A stretch of 10,726 nucleotides of DNA from the NCBI GenBank assembly GCA_036568605.1, contig DATCSE010000126.1, positions 1-10,726 of the forward strand. Direction: 5' to 3'. A program made the position numbers and the translations under genes. Origin of the DNA: DATCSE01 sp036568605. Lineage in GTDB: Bacteria; Pseudomonadota; Gammaproteobacteria; Burkholderiales; Burkholderiaceae_C. Position 1 is the stretch's first letter. Every line of letters begins with the position of its first letter. Below the pieces are notes generated by a model, which was given only the letters and a program-made list of their open reading frames with translations, did not search any database and had not been told where the DNA came from. Positions 1-6,738 of the stretch are shown here, one piece after another.

Positions 1-1275
1 CGCAATCACCGAGGCCTTCGGCAGGGCGTCGCGCGGCTCGCCGTCGCGCGGCATCAGGCGCAGGCTGGGCCCGCCGTCGGGCGGCACGATGTCGATGCCG
101 CCGCTCAGGTTTCCCAGCCACACCGTGCCGTCGCGCCGTGCGAGCACGGCGTCGATCTGCGTGCGTGCGCCGCCGAGCAGGCGACCGCCGCCGCCATACC
201 AGGTCGACACCGCGCGCTGCGCGGGATCGTGCGAATCGAGCAGGTTCGGTCCGCTGGCCCAGACCAGCCCGCTGCGGTCGCGCAGCAGTGCCAGCACGGT
301 GTCCTGGGCCAGGCTGGCCGGCACCTCGGCATCGTGGCGCAGGCGGCGCGTGCGCCAGGTGTGCGTGTCGACTTCGACGATGCCCTGGCCCCAGGTGCCC
401 AGCCACACCCGGTGATCGCCGACGTCGACGATCGCGCTGACCCACTCGGTCTCGACGCGCTGCCGGTCGCCGCCGCCGTCCTGCAATTGCCGGGCCGACG
501 CGGCACCGGGCTCGACGACGAAGGCGCCGCTCTCGCGGGTGCCGGCCCAGACCCGGCCCTCGCTGTCTTCGATCAGCCGCCGCACCTCGATGGCCGCGCG
601 ACCCGTCGGCAGCGCCTGGAAGGCTTGCGCGCCGACGCCCAGGCGGTACAGGCCCTGGTAGGTGCCCACCCACAAGTCGCCGCGGCTGTCGCGCAGCAGT
701 GCGCTGATGCGCTGCGGCGCCAACCCCGGCGGGATGCCGCCGTCGGCGTGGCGCCGCACACGGCCGCTCGCGGTGTCCAGGCGGTCCAGCCCCTGGGCCG
801 TGCCCACCCACAGCCCGTCGGCACCGTCGTCGGCGAGCGAGAACACACGCGTGCTGCTCAGCGCCTGGGGGCTCGCCGTCGGCGATTCGAAGCGCCCGCT
901 GTCCTTGTCGAGACGCGCCAGGCCGCCGCTGTCGGTGCCCACCCACAGCCGTCCCTGGCGATCCTCGTGCAGCGCGTTGACGAACGCCGCGGGCAGGCTG
1001 CCCGGCACGTTCGGGTCGGCGATGTACTGGCGCGAACGGTAGCCGTCCCAGCTGACCAGCCCGGTCTGCGAGGCGATCCAGATCAGCCCGTCGCGATCCT
1101 GCAGCATCCCCGTCGGGGCGATGTCGTTCTGCAGCCGGGCGTGCCGGAAGACCGGTGTGGCACTGCGCTCCCAACGCCCTGGGGACGGCTGGGCCTGCAC
1201 CGGCCACGGCGCGAGCAGGCAGGCGGCCAGCACGACGCTCAACACGGCGGGTCCCAGTCGGCGAGGCGTAGGCAT
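1..1275 (-). CDS. Two-component regulator propeller protein, N-terminal part (truncated by window edge)
   Basis: Continuous frame of 425 codons from ATG at 1275 to the left edge, with no stop. It begins with a Sec-type signal peptide (basic RR at 5-6, hydrophobic core about 9-22, likely cleavage after VQAQ near 29). At least eight blade-like repeats of the Reg_prop type follow (roughly residues 64-78, 109-123, 154-167, 199-212, 240-255, 288-303, 337-348 and 384-398). Each has a core such as RLWVGTDSGGLARLD or DLWVGTYQGLYRL, often preceded by DRxG or DSRGD. This is the extracytoplasmic beta-propeller sensor found at the N-terminus of hybrid histidine kinases and diguanylate cyclases. Those proteins normally continue with a Y_Y_Y domain, a membrane helix and a kinase or GGDEF domain, which would lie outside the window, so the output type is unknown. 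No strong Shine-Dalgarno sequence precedes 1275, but no other in-frame start lies in the 45 bases upstream, and the signal peptide supports this start. Confidence 0.88.
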   Translation of the reverse strand, partial: MPTPRRLGPAVLSVVLAACLLAPWPVQAQPSPGRWERSATPVFRHARLQNDIAPTGMLQDRDGLIWIASQTGLVSWDGYRSRQYIADPNVPGSLPAAFVNALHEDRQGRLWVGTDSGGLARLDKDSGRFESPTASPQALSSTRVFSLADDGADGLWVGTAQGLDRLDTASGRVRRHADGGIPPGLAPQRISALLRDSRGDLWVGTYQGLYRLGVGAQAFQALPTGRAAIEVRRLIEDSEGRVWAGTRESGAFVVEPGAASARQLQDGGGDRQRVETEWVSAIVDVGDHRVWLGTWGQGIVEVDTHTWRTRRLRHDAEVPASLAQDTVLALLRDRSGLVWASGPNLLDSHDPAQRAVSTWYGGGGRLLGGARTQIDAVLARRDGTVWLGNLSGGIDIVPPDGGPSLRLMPRDGEPRDALPKASVIA

Positions 1276-1303
1276 GACCCATCGTTTTCGGCATCGCGGT
1301 GGA

Positions 1304-1323
1304 CGCGATTGAGCGGAATCGCG
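1304..1323. repeat. 7-bp inverted repeat in divergent intergenic region
   Basis: CGCGATT (1304-1310), a 6-base spacer and AATCGCG (1317-1323) form a perfect inverted repeat. It lies 28 bases upstream of the propeller-gene start, inside the 171-bp gap to the divergent gene at 1447. It could be an operator or a hairpin in the 5' leader. A 7-bp match in GC-rich DNA can also arise by chance. I see nothing else in this gap beyond the Shine-Dalgarno of the rightward gene. Confidence 0.25.
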
Positions 1324-1446
1324 CCATCTGTGGCGAGGTGCTTGCCGCCGTCGTGAAGTAGTCGCGGCGTCATTCAGTTTCCCCTGACGATTTCGGCGTA
1401 GCAGGTGCGGGTACGTCGTTTGCAGCACCAGGCCCAGGAGATCGCC

Positions 1447-1941
1447 ATGGCTGAAACCTTGATCCGTACAACGTCGCATGTCGCGAGCTATCGCTGGCCG
1501 CACGCGTTGACCAGTTCGCTGGCCGCTGCCGGCGCCTCGGCCTTGACACTGCTGTGGCGCGGCGAGCGCGACAGCGGCGGCCATGCGGCGGCACCGCTCA
1601 ACGCGGTCAGCCACTGGTGGTGGCCGCGTCGCGCCTTGCGCGAGGACCGGCCGTCGTGGCGCTACACCGGCAACGGGCTGCTGGTGCATGTGGCCTCGTC
1701 GTGGTGGTGGGCCGCGATCTATGCCGCGTGCCGACGCTTGCGCCGGGAGCCGACCGCGGCCAATGCGGTGGCCGATGCCGCGGCCGTCGGCGCAGCCGCC
1801 GCGCTGGTGGACCTGAAGCTCGTGCCCGAGCGTCTGACGCCGGGCTTTGAGCGCCGGCTGAGTTCCGGCAGCCTGGCGTGGGTCTATGTGGCCTTCGCGG
1901 TCGGCCTGGCGGTCGGAGGGGTGATCGCCGCACGACGTTGA
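1447..1941 (+). CDS. Conserved hypothetical membrane protein, about 4 TM segments
   Basis: 164 residues from ATG 1447, which has a good Shine-Dalgarno (AGGAG, 1436-1440, 6-base spacer). A GTG at 1405 in the same frame would add 14 residues but lacks an RBS. About four hydrophobic segments are visible: residues 20-38 (HALTSSLAAAGASALTLLW), 78-96 (LLVHVASSWWWAAIYAAC), 107-125 and 144-162. Tryptophan-rich patches (SHWWW, SSWWW) flank a basic loop with PRRALREDRPSWR, and the motif RLTPGFERRLS precedes the last helix. This resembles an uncharacterised proteobacterial inner-membrane family that I can recall only as hypothetical. No catalytic or transport motif is visible. The DUF2269 gene follows 35 bp downstream in the same direction, so the two are probably co-transcribed. 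The function is unknown. Confidence 0.8.
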   Translation: MAETLIRTTSHVASYRWPHALTSSLAAAGASALTLLWRGERDSGGHAAAPLNAVSHWWWPRRALREDRPSWRYTGNGLLVHVASSWWWAAIYAACRRLRREPTAANAVADAAAVGAAAALVDLKLVPERLTPGFERRLSSGSLAWVYVAFAVGLAVGGVIAARR

Positions 1942-1976
1942 TGCGGCTCGGGTGACGAACACCAAAGGCCGCCGCG

Positions 1977-2441
1977 ATGGAGTACCTCGTCGCGAAGTGG
2001 CTGCACATCCTGTCGTCCACGCTGCTGTTCGGCACCGGGCTGGGCTCGGCGTACTACATGTTCTTCACGAGCCTGACCGGACGCCCGGTCGCTGTCGCCG
2101 AGGTCGTGCGCCTCGTCGTCTGGGCCGACTGGATCTTCACGACGACGACCATCCTGTTCCAGCCGCTCAGCGGGCTGTACCTGCTGCACCTGATGGGCAT
2201 TCCGTTGAGCACACGCTGGGTCGTGTGGTCGTTTGCGCTGTACTTCCTCGCCGGGGCCTGCTGGCTGCCGGTCGTGGCGCTGCAGATGCGGATGCGACGC
2301 GTTGCCCGTGAAGCGGCCGACCGCGGCGAGCCGCTGCCCGCGCAATACCGCCGCGACTTCCGGATGTGGGTGGCGCTCGGGATCCCGGCGTTCGTCGCGC
2401 TGGTCGTGGTGTTCTGGCTGATGGTCGCGAAGCCGGCGTGA
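1977..2441 (+). CDS. DUF2269 family integral membrane protein
   Basis: 154 residues, starting at ATG 1977 with AAGG at 1965-1968 as a Shine-Dalgarno (8-base spacer). Four membrane helices are visible: about 7-28 (after EYLVAKWLHILSS), 43-71 (with WADWIFTTTTILFQPLSG), 80-101 and 131-151. Two features fit DUF2269 (predicted integral membrane protein): a conserved His in KWLHILSSTLLFGTG near the N-terminus, and the central W-FT-TTxxxQPLSG stretch. The length is typical of the family. A cytoplasmic basic loop (QMRMRRVAREAADRG) links helices 3 and 4. The biochemical role is not established. The gene converges on the SDR-DoxX gene with only 25 bp between stop codons. I recall DUF2269 genes often sitting beside such SDR-DoxX genes, which would suggest a common membrane function, but the link is an inference. 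Confidence 0.88.
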   Translation: MEYLVAKWLHILSSTLLFGTGLGSAYYMFFTSLTGRPVAVAEVVRLVVWADWIFTTTTILFQPLSGLYLLHLMGIPLSTRWVVWSFALYFLAGACWLPVVALQMRMRRVAREAADRGEPLPAQYRRDFRMWVALGIPAFVALVVVFWLMVAKPA

Positions 2442-2447
2442 GTCCGT

Positions 2448-2472
2448 CGATGACGAAGCAAGCGCGTCATCG
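2448..2472. terminator. Putative bidirectional hairpin between convergent genes
   Basis: CGATGACG (2448-2455) and CGTCATCG (2465-2472) are perfect 8-bp inverted arms around a 9-base loop. They lie between the DUF2269 stop and the TGA of the SDR gene, and the right arm overlaps that TGA. No T-run follows on either side, so this is not a canonical intrinsic terminator. It may still protect 3' ends or stop both transcripts weakly. Confidence 0.4.
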
Positions 2473-3783
2473 GCCGCCGTTCTGCCGCGCGGCATCGCGG
2501 TCCAGGCAGGTCAGCAGAGCCAACAGGGCGAGCAGCGGCAGGTTCTTCGTCATCGGGCCATACGGGTGCAGCCAGAACTCGGGCAATCGCACCGCGATGA
2601 CGGCGCTGTAGCAAACGATCAAGACCATCTGCGCCGGCCAGACCCATTGCCGCCAGCGCACCAGGGCCGACGGCATCAACGACAGCGCGCCGAGCAGCAG
2701 GTCCAGCGCGGCCGCGGCGTACAGCATGAACGGCTGCCAGGGCGCCGCGACGCCGGCCCGCGCGAGCAGCGCGAAGCTCTGCTCGCGCGGATAGAGGCCG
2801 AACGAGACGATCGCCGTGGCGATCCACAGCAGCGCGACGGCCGCTCGCAGAAGAGGCGCGAGTCCCGCGAGCCGTGCGCGCAGCCTGAGCAACGCCGCGC
2901 TCTGCGGTTCGATGAAGCGCTCGACCGGGCGCGGTGGCCGCTTCAGCAAGGCCACGGTGTCGTCCGGCGATGCGGTGCTGCCGCGCGACAGCATCGTCCA
3001 GGCGGGCGTGTCCAGCAGGCTAGCTCGCAGACGATCGCCGACGCGCGCCATCAGGGCGACCCACGCGGACGGGATGTCGAAGCCCGGCGCGGCACCCAGG
3101 CCCATCGCGCGGCGCAGCGCCTCGAGGTAGTCGCGCAGCGCGAGCGGGTGCGGCCCCACCAGCTCGATGCACTGCGGGCGCGGCGTCGGGTTCGCGCTGC
3201 CCACCCACGCCAGTACCGCCGCGACCGCATCGTCCACATGCACCGGCTGCACCGGCTGACGGCCGCCCGCCGGCCGGGGCTGCAACGGCAGGGCCGCGAG
3301 CGCGAGCAGCGCCTGCGAGCTCGCGCCTTCGGGTGCGAAGACCAGCGACGGCCGCAGCACCAGCGCATGCAGCGGCAGCGCCAGCACCTGGGCATCGCCG
3401 CGTCCCTTGGAGCGCAGGAATTCGGTCGGCGCTTGCGGGTCGGCACCGAGAGCCGAGAAGTGCACTGCGTGCGGCACGCCGGCCTCCACGCAGGCGGCGA
3501 ACAACATCGCCGGCAGCGTGTGATGCAGCGTGTCGAAGCCGGCACTGCCGCGCGGTTCCCGGAAGATGCCGATGGTGTTGACGACCGCGTCGATCCCGTC
3601 CAGCTGCTCGCGCCAATCGGCACGGCTCAGCCGCGCGACATCGAGCTCGCGCCAACTGCAACCGGGCACCGCTTCACGCGGCGCCCGGCGCACGACACCG
3701 ACCACCTGATGTCCGGCCGCGACCAACGCGGTTTGCAGCCGTGCTCCTATCGTGCCGGTGGCGCCTAGCAGCAATACGCGCAT
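2467..3783 (-). CDS. Atypical SDR (NAD(P)-binding) fused to DoxX-like membrane domain
   Basis: 438 residues from ATG 3783, preceded by GGAG with a 6-base spacer. An upstream in-frame extension to 3882 is an Arg/Gly-rich tail without an RBS and is rejected. Residues 1-~300 are an NDUFA9/NmrA-like atypical SDR: nucleotide-binding glycine motif LLLGATGTIG (5-13), VVRR after beta2, acidic D63/D65 region, VVNTIGIF (67-74), HFSALGAD (108-115), and FLRSK (122-126) at the place of the family YxxxK. The catalytic Tyr therefore appears to be Phe here. VLRPSLVFAPEG (142-153) and VHVDD (181-185) match the substrate-lobe motifs. Residues ~312-427 form four helices of a DoxX-like domain with HPYGPMTKNLPLL (406-418). 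Proteins of this architecture are annotated as SDR oxidoreductases of unknown substrate. The FAD oxidase gene lies upstream on the same strand with a 148-bp gap, so independent transcription is possible. Confidence 0.87.
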   Translation of the reverse strand: MRVLLLGATGTIGARLQTALVAAGHQVVGVVRRAPREAVPGCSWRELDVARLSRADWREQLDGIDAVVNTIGIFREPRGSAGFDTLHHTLPAMLFAACVEAGVPHAVHFSALGADPQAPTEFLRSKGRGDAQVLALPLHALVLRPSLVFAPEGASSQALLALAALPLQPRPAGGRQPVQPVHVDDAVAAVLAWVGSANPTPRPQCIELVGPHPLALRDYLEALRRAMGLGAAPGFDIPSAWVALMARVGDRLRASLLDTPAWTMLSRGSTASPDDTVALLKRPPRPVERFIEPQSAALLRLRARLAGLAPLLRAAVALLWIATAIVSFGLYPREQSFALLARAGVAAPWQPFMLYAAAALDLLLGALSLMPSALVRWRQWVWPAQMVLIVCYSAVIAVRLPEFWLHPYGPMTKNLPLLALLALLTCLDRDAARQNGGR

Positions 3784-3884
3784 CCTGTCTCCACCTGCCG
3801 CGATACCGTCGTCCCTGCGGCAACCGCAGTACCCGCCACCCGATCGCCCGCGTCCTCGACGTGGCGCGCGGCGGCGGGGCAACG

Positions 3885-3897
3885 AATTGCGGCAATT
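3885..3897. promoter_or_regulatory. AT-rich palindrome, candidate operator upstream of the SDR-DoxX gene
   Basis: AATTGC-G-GCAATT is a perfect 13-bp palindrome with a single central base. It is the most AT-rich spot in the 148-bp gap between the end of the FAD oxidase gene and the start of the SDR gene, about 100 bp upstream of the latter. Its symmetry and base composition, unlike the surroundings, suggest a dimeric repressor site. No matching second copy was seen in the window, and no regulator gene is adjacent. Confidence 0.3.
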
Positions 3898-3931
3898 TCT
3901 TCCTGCCGGGTCGTACCGGGGCGGCGCGCGT

Positions 3932-5218
3932 TCAGATGCGAGCGCGCAACCTCCAATCGAGCAGGGCGTCGCGTGTCTGCAGTCCCCAGTAGGTCAGCTG
4001 GGCGGCGAGCAGCCCGAGGCAGCCGAAGGTCGGCTCCAGACCGTAGACCGACAGCTCGTCGGGCAACGGAGCCTCACCGGTCATCGCCTGCGCGAGCACT
4101 TCCCCGGCGAGCGTCGTCGGCGCGACGCCGTGGCCGCCGAATCCGGTCGCATGCCACAAGCCGCTGGGCAGGCGGCCCACGTGCGGCATGCCGTGGCGCG
4201 AGAAGCTCATCAGCCCGCTCCAGGCATGCGTGACGCGCACCCCGGCCAGTTGCGGATAGACGCGCAGCAGGTCGCGGTACAGCAGCTTGCCGAGCTCGGA
4301 GGCGGCGCGCCCGCGTGTCGATATGCGCCCGCCCCAGATCAGCCGCGTGTCGGGCAGCGGCCGGTAGTAGTCGAACGCAAAGCGCGTGTCGAACACCGCG
4401 GCCTGCGTGCGCATCGCGTCGGCCAGGCGTGCACCCAGCGGCTCGGTGGCCATCACATAGGTCGCGATCGGCAGCGTCGCGCGTTGCAGCGGTTGCACCA
4501 GCCCGCCGAGGTAGCCGCCTCCGCAGACGACGACATGCCTGCAGCGCACCTGCGCGACGCCGGTCTCGACACGCCAGCCGGCGCCGTCGCGCACGATGCG
4601 GCGCACCGGGCTGGCCTCGTGCAGGCGCACGCCGGCATCCCGCAGCACGCGTGCTTCGCCTTGGAGGTACTGCAGCGGGTTGAAGTGGAACGCATCGCGT
4701 TCGTGCAGGCCGTTGTGGTAGCGCTCGGTGCGCAACAGCGAGCGCAACTCGTCGCGCTCCAGCCAGTGCCAGTGCAGGCCGAAGCTTTCCTGCATGAAGC
4801 GTTGCAGCGCACGCAGCGTCCGGTCCTCGTCGAACCAGCTCGCGACGATCACGCCGGCATGCACCGCATCGCAGGCGATCGAATAACGCTCGATGCGCGA
4901 TCGGATCTGCCGCACGGCGTCCTCGGTCATCAGGTACAGGCGGCGTGCGGCATCGTGGCTCAGGCGACGCTGCAGCCGCCTGGCGTCCATGCTGAAGCCG
5001 CCCGAGACGAAGCCGCCGTTGCGGCCCGAGGCACCATGCCCCAGCGTCTCGGCCTCCAGCACCATGCAGCCGCCGACGCCGTGCTCGTGCAGGCTCAGCG
5101 CGGTCGCGAGCCCGGCGAAGCCGCCGCCGACGATCACGGTCTCGGCATCGGCCGGTGCGGTCAGCGGTGCGAAGCGCAATCCGGGGTCGCCGGTCTCCTG
5201 GTAGTAGGTCGTGGTCAC
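3932..5218 (-). CDS. FAD-dependent oxidoreductase of the D-amino-acid oxidase superfamily (PuuB/OrdL-like)
   Basis: 428 residues from a GTG start at 5218, supported by GAGGA 7 bases upstream. An N-terminal dinucleotide-binding fold is clear: GGGFAGLATALSLHEHG (31-47), then MVLEAETLGHGASGRNGG, where the Glu should hold the FAD ribose and GASGRNGG is the hallmark of the PuuB/OrdL/glycine-oxidase branch. A second FAD motif, VVVCGGGYLGG, follows in the middle, and the C-terminal FAD-binding segment LWHATGFGGHGVAPTTLAGE is intact. Length and motif order match FAD-binding oxidoreductases of the DAO superfamily, which oxidise primary or secondary amines and produce H2O2 or pass electrons on. The substrate cannot be read from sequence. 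The gene diverges from homospermidine synthase across 92 bp, so a polyamine or gamma-glutamyl-polyamine is an attractive guess, weaker than the fold assignment. No signal peptide is seen, so it is probably cytoplasmic. Confidence 0.9.
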   Translation of the reverse strand: MTTTYYQETGDPGLRFAPLTAPADAETVIVGGGFAGLATALSLHEHGVGGCMVLEAETLGHGASGRNGGFVSGGFSMDARRLQRRLSHDAARRLYLMTEDAVRQIRSRIERYSIACDAVHAGVIVASWFDEDRTLRALQRFMQESFGLHWHWLERDELRSLLRTERYHNGLHERDAFHFNPLQYLQGEARVLRDAGVRLHEASPVRRIVRDGAGWRVETGVAQVRCRHVVVCGGGYLGGLVQPLQRATLPIATYVMATEPLGARLADAMRTQAAVFDTRFAFDYYRPLPDTRLIWGGRISTRGRAASELGKLLYRDLLRVYPQLAGVRVTHAWSGLMSFSRHGMPHVGRLPSGLWHATGFGGHGVAPTTLAGEVLAQAMTGEAPLPDELSVYGLEPTFGCLGLLAAQLTYWGLQTRDALLDWRLRARI

Positions 5219-5310
5219 GCCACTGTCCTCACCCGGCGTTCAGGATGCTTCTCATGCAGGCCGCGCATGCAATCGCCGCTCCCGGGCACCGGCTTTGCCT
5301 TGCAGCGCGC

Positions 5311-6735
5311 ATGGATACCTCGGCCACTTACATCGCTTTCGACGGCCGCATCGTGATGGTGGGCTTCGGCAGCGTGGGGCAGGGCGTGTTGCCGCTGCTG
5401 CTGCGCCACATCAAGATCGACCCGGCGCGGATCGAGATCGTCGCGCCGTCGGACCGCAGCCTCGACGCGGTGCGCCAGTACGGCGTGCGCCGCTCGGGCC
5501 TGCGCATCGAGCGCGACAACTACGAACGCGAGCTCTCGGCGCGGCTGGGTGAAGGCGACTTCCTGCTGAACCTCTCGGTCGATGTCAGCAGCAAGGCCTT
5601 GATGACGTTGTGCCAGCAGCGCCATGTGCTGTACGTCGATGCCTGCACCGAGCCCTGGCCCGGCGGTTATACCGATCGCTCGCTGCCGCCGGCGCAGCGC
5701 ACGAACTATGCGCTGCGCGAGGATGCGCTGTCGCTGCGACGACCCGACCGCAAGCAGACGACCGCCCTCATCACGCTGGGTGCCAACCCCGGCCTGATCT
5801 CCTTCCTGGTCAAGCAGGCCTTGCTCGAGCTCGACGGCGACGGCTCCGCTGCGCCCGGCGACCGCGATGGCTGGGCGCGCCTCGCGCAACGGCTGGGCGT
5901 GCGCGTGATCCACGTGGCGGAGCGCGACACCCAGGTCGGCAGTCGCCACAAGGAGCCCGACGAGTTCGTCAACACCTGGTCGAGCTCCGGCTTCATCTCC
6001 GAAGGCCTGCAGCCAGCCGAGCTCGGCTGGGGCAGCCACGAGCGCGAACTGCCGCATGACGGCGCGAAGCACGAGCAGGGTTGCCGCGCCGCGATCTACC
6101 TGAACCGGCCAGGCGCCGGCACGCGGGTGCGCACATGGACGCCGCTGTCCGGTCCGCAGCTGGGCTACCTGATCACGCACGCCGAGTCCATCTCGATCGC
6201 CGATCACCTGACGGTGGGCGATCCGGCGCGGCCCGAATACCGGCCGACGGTGCACTACGCCTATCACCCGAGCGACGATGCGGTGCTGTCGCTGCAGGAA
6301 CTCGCCGGACGCCAATGGCGCGAGCAGAAGCGCAAGCGACTGCTGCGCGACGACATCGTCTCGGGCCGCGACGAGCTGGGCGCGCTGCTGATGGGTCATG
6401 GCGATCGCGTGTTCTGGTACGGCTCGCGATTGACGATAGACGAGGCCCGCGCGCTCGCGCCTTGCAACAGCGCGACGACGTTGCAGGTCAACGCACCGAT
6501 CGTGGCCGGCATGGCGTGGGCGATGCGTCACCCGGAATGCGGCATCCTCGAGCCCGACGACCTTCCGCACGACGAGATGCTGCGGATGATCCGGCCGTAT
6601 CTGGGCGAGGTCGTCGGCGTGCATGGCGACTGGACGCCGTTGCACGAGCGCGAGTGGCTGTTCGACGAGACGGTGGACCGCTCGGACCCGTGGCAGTTCG
6701 TCAACTTCCGCGTCGATGGCCGGCTCGCCTGCTGA
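5311..6735 (+). CDS. hss: Homospermidine synthase
   Basis: 474 residues. Catalyses NAD-dependent transfer of an aminobutyl group between putrescine (or spermidine) and putrescine to give sym-homospermidine, in the cytoplasm. The Rossmann motif IVMVGFGSVGQGVLPLLLRH lies at 14-33. Compared with the bacterial enzyme from Blastochloris viridis as I recall it, the expected residues are present at equal spacing: E114 (TEPW), N159 (GANPG), E204 (VAERDTQ), W223 (VNTWSSSGF, the cation-pi Trp), E231 (SEGLQPAELGWG) and H290 (THAESISIADHLTV). YGSRLTIDEAR and VVGVHGDWTPL complete the C-terminal part. The start at 5311 places the Rossmann strand at the usual distance and gives the usual family length. Upstream in-frame ATGs at 5245 and 5254 would add a family-atypical hydrophobic tail, and none of the three has a good RBS. 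The gene ends 3 bp from the convergent CinA gene. Confidence 0.95.
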   Translation: MDTSATYIAFDGRIVMVGFGSVGQGVLPLLLRHIKIDPARIEIVAPSDRSLDAVRQYGVRRSGLRIERDNYERELSARLGEGDFLLNLSVDVSSKALMTLCQQRHVLYVDACTEPWPGGYTDRSLPPAQRTNYALREDALSLRRPDRKQTTALITLGANPGLISFLVKQALLELDGDGSAAPGDRDGWARLAQRLGVRVIHVAERDTQVGSRHKEPDEFVNTWSSSGFISEGLQPAELGWGSHERELPHDGAKHEQGCRAAIYLNRPGAGTRVRTWTPLSGPQLGYLITHAESISIADHLTVGDPARPEYRPTVHYAYHPSDDAVLSLQELAGRQWREQKRKRLLRDDIVSGRDELGALLMGHGDRVFWYGSRLTIDEARALAPCNSATTLQVNAPIVAGMAWAMRHPECGILEPDDLPHDEMLRMIRPYLGEVVGVHGDWTPLHEREWLFDETVDRSDPWQFVNFRVDGRLAC

Positions 6736-6738
6736 CCT

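Noticed and set aside
229..1356. A 375-codon open frame on the plus strand
   Set aside because: Antisense to the propeller gene, which has eight blade repeats in its own frame. The open frame is a GC-bias artefact.
2566..3768. A 400-codon open frame on the plus strand
   Set aside because: Antisense to the SDR-DoxX gene, with a Gln/Arg-rich product and no recognisable motif.
5253..5271. Two direct copies of CATGCA, 13 bp apart, in the hss/FAD oxidase intergenic region
   Set aside because: Six-base repeats are expected by chance at this length, and there is no symmetry or promoter context to support an operator.
5245..5310. Upstream in-frame ATGs (5245, 5254) as starts for homospermidine synthase, giving a signal-like N-terminus
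   Set aside because: The family is cytoplasmic and begins just before the Rossmann strand. Start 5311 gives the usual length, and no ribosome-binding site supports the upstream ATGs.
3752..5356. A 534-codon open frame on the plus strand
   Set aside because: Antisense to the FAD oxidoreductase, with a Gln/His/Ala/Arg-rich product and no domain pattern.
5215..6645. A 476-codon open frame on the minus strand
   Set aside because: Antisense to homospermidine synthase, whose active-site motifs are unmistakable. The product is compositionally biased.
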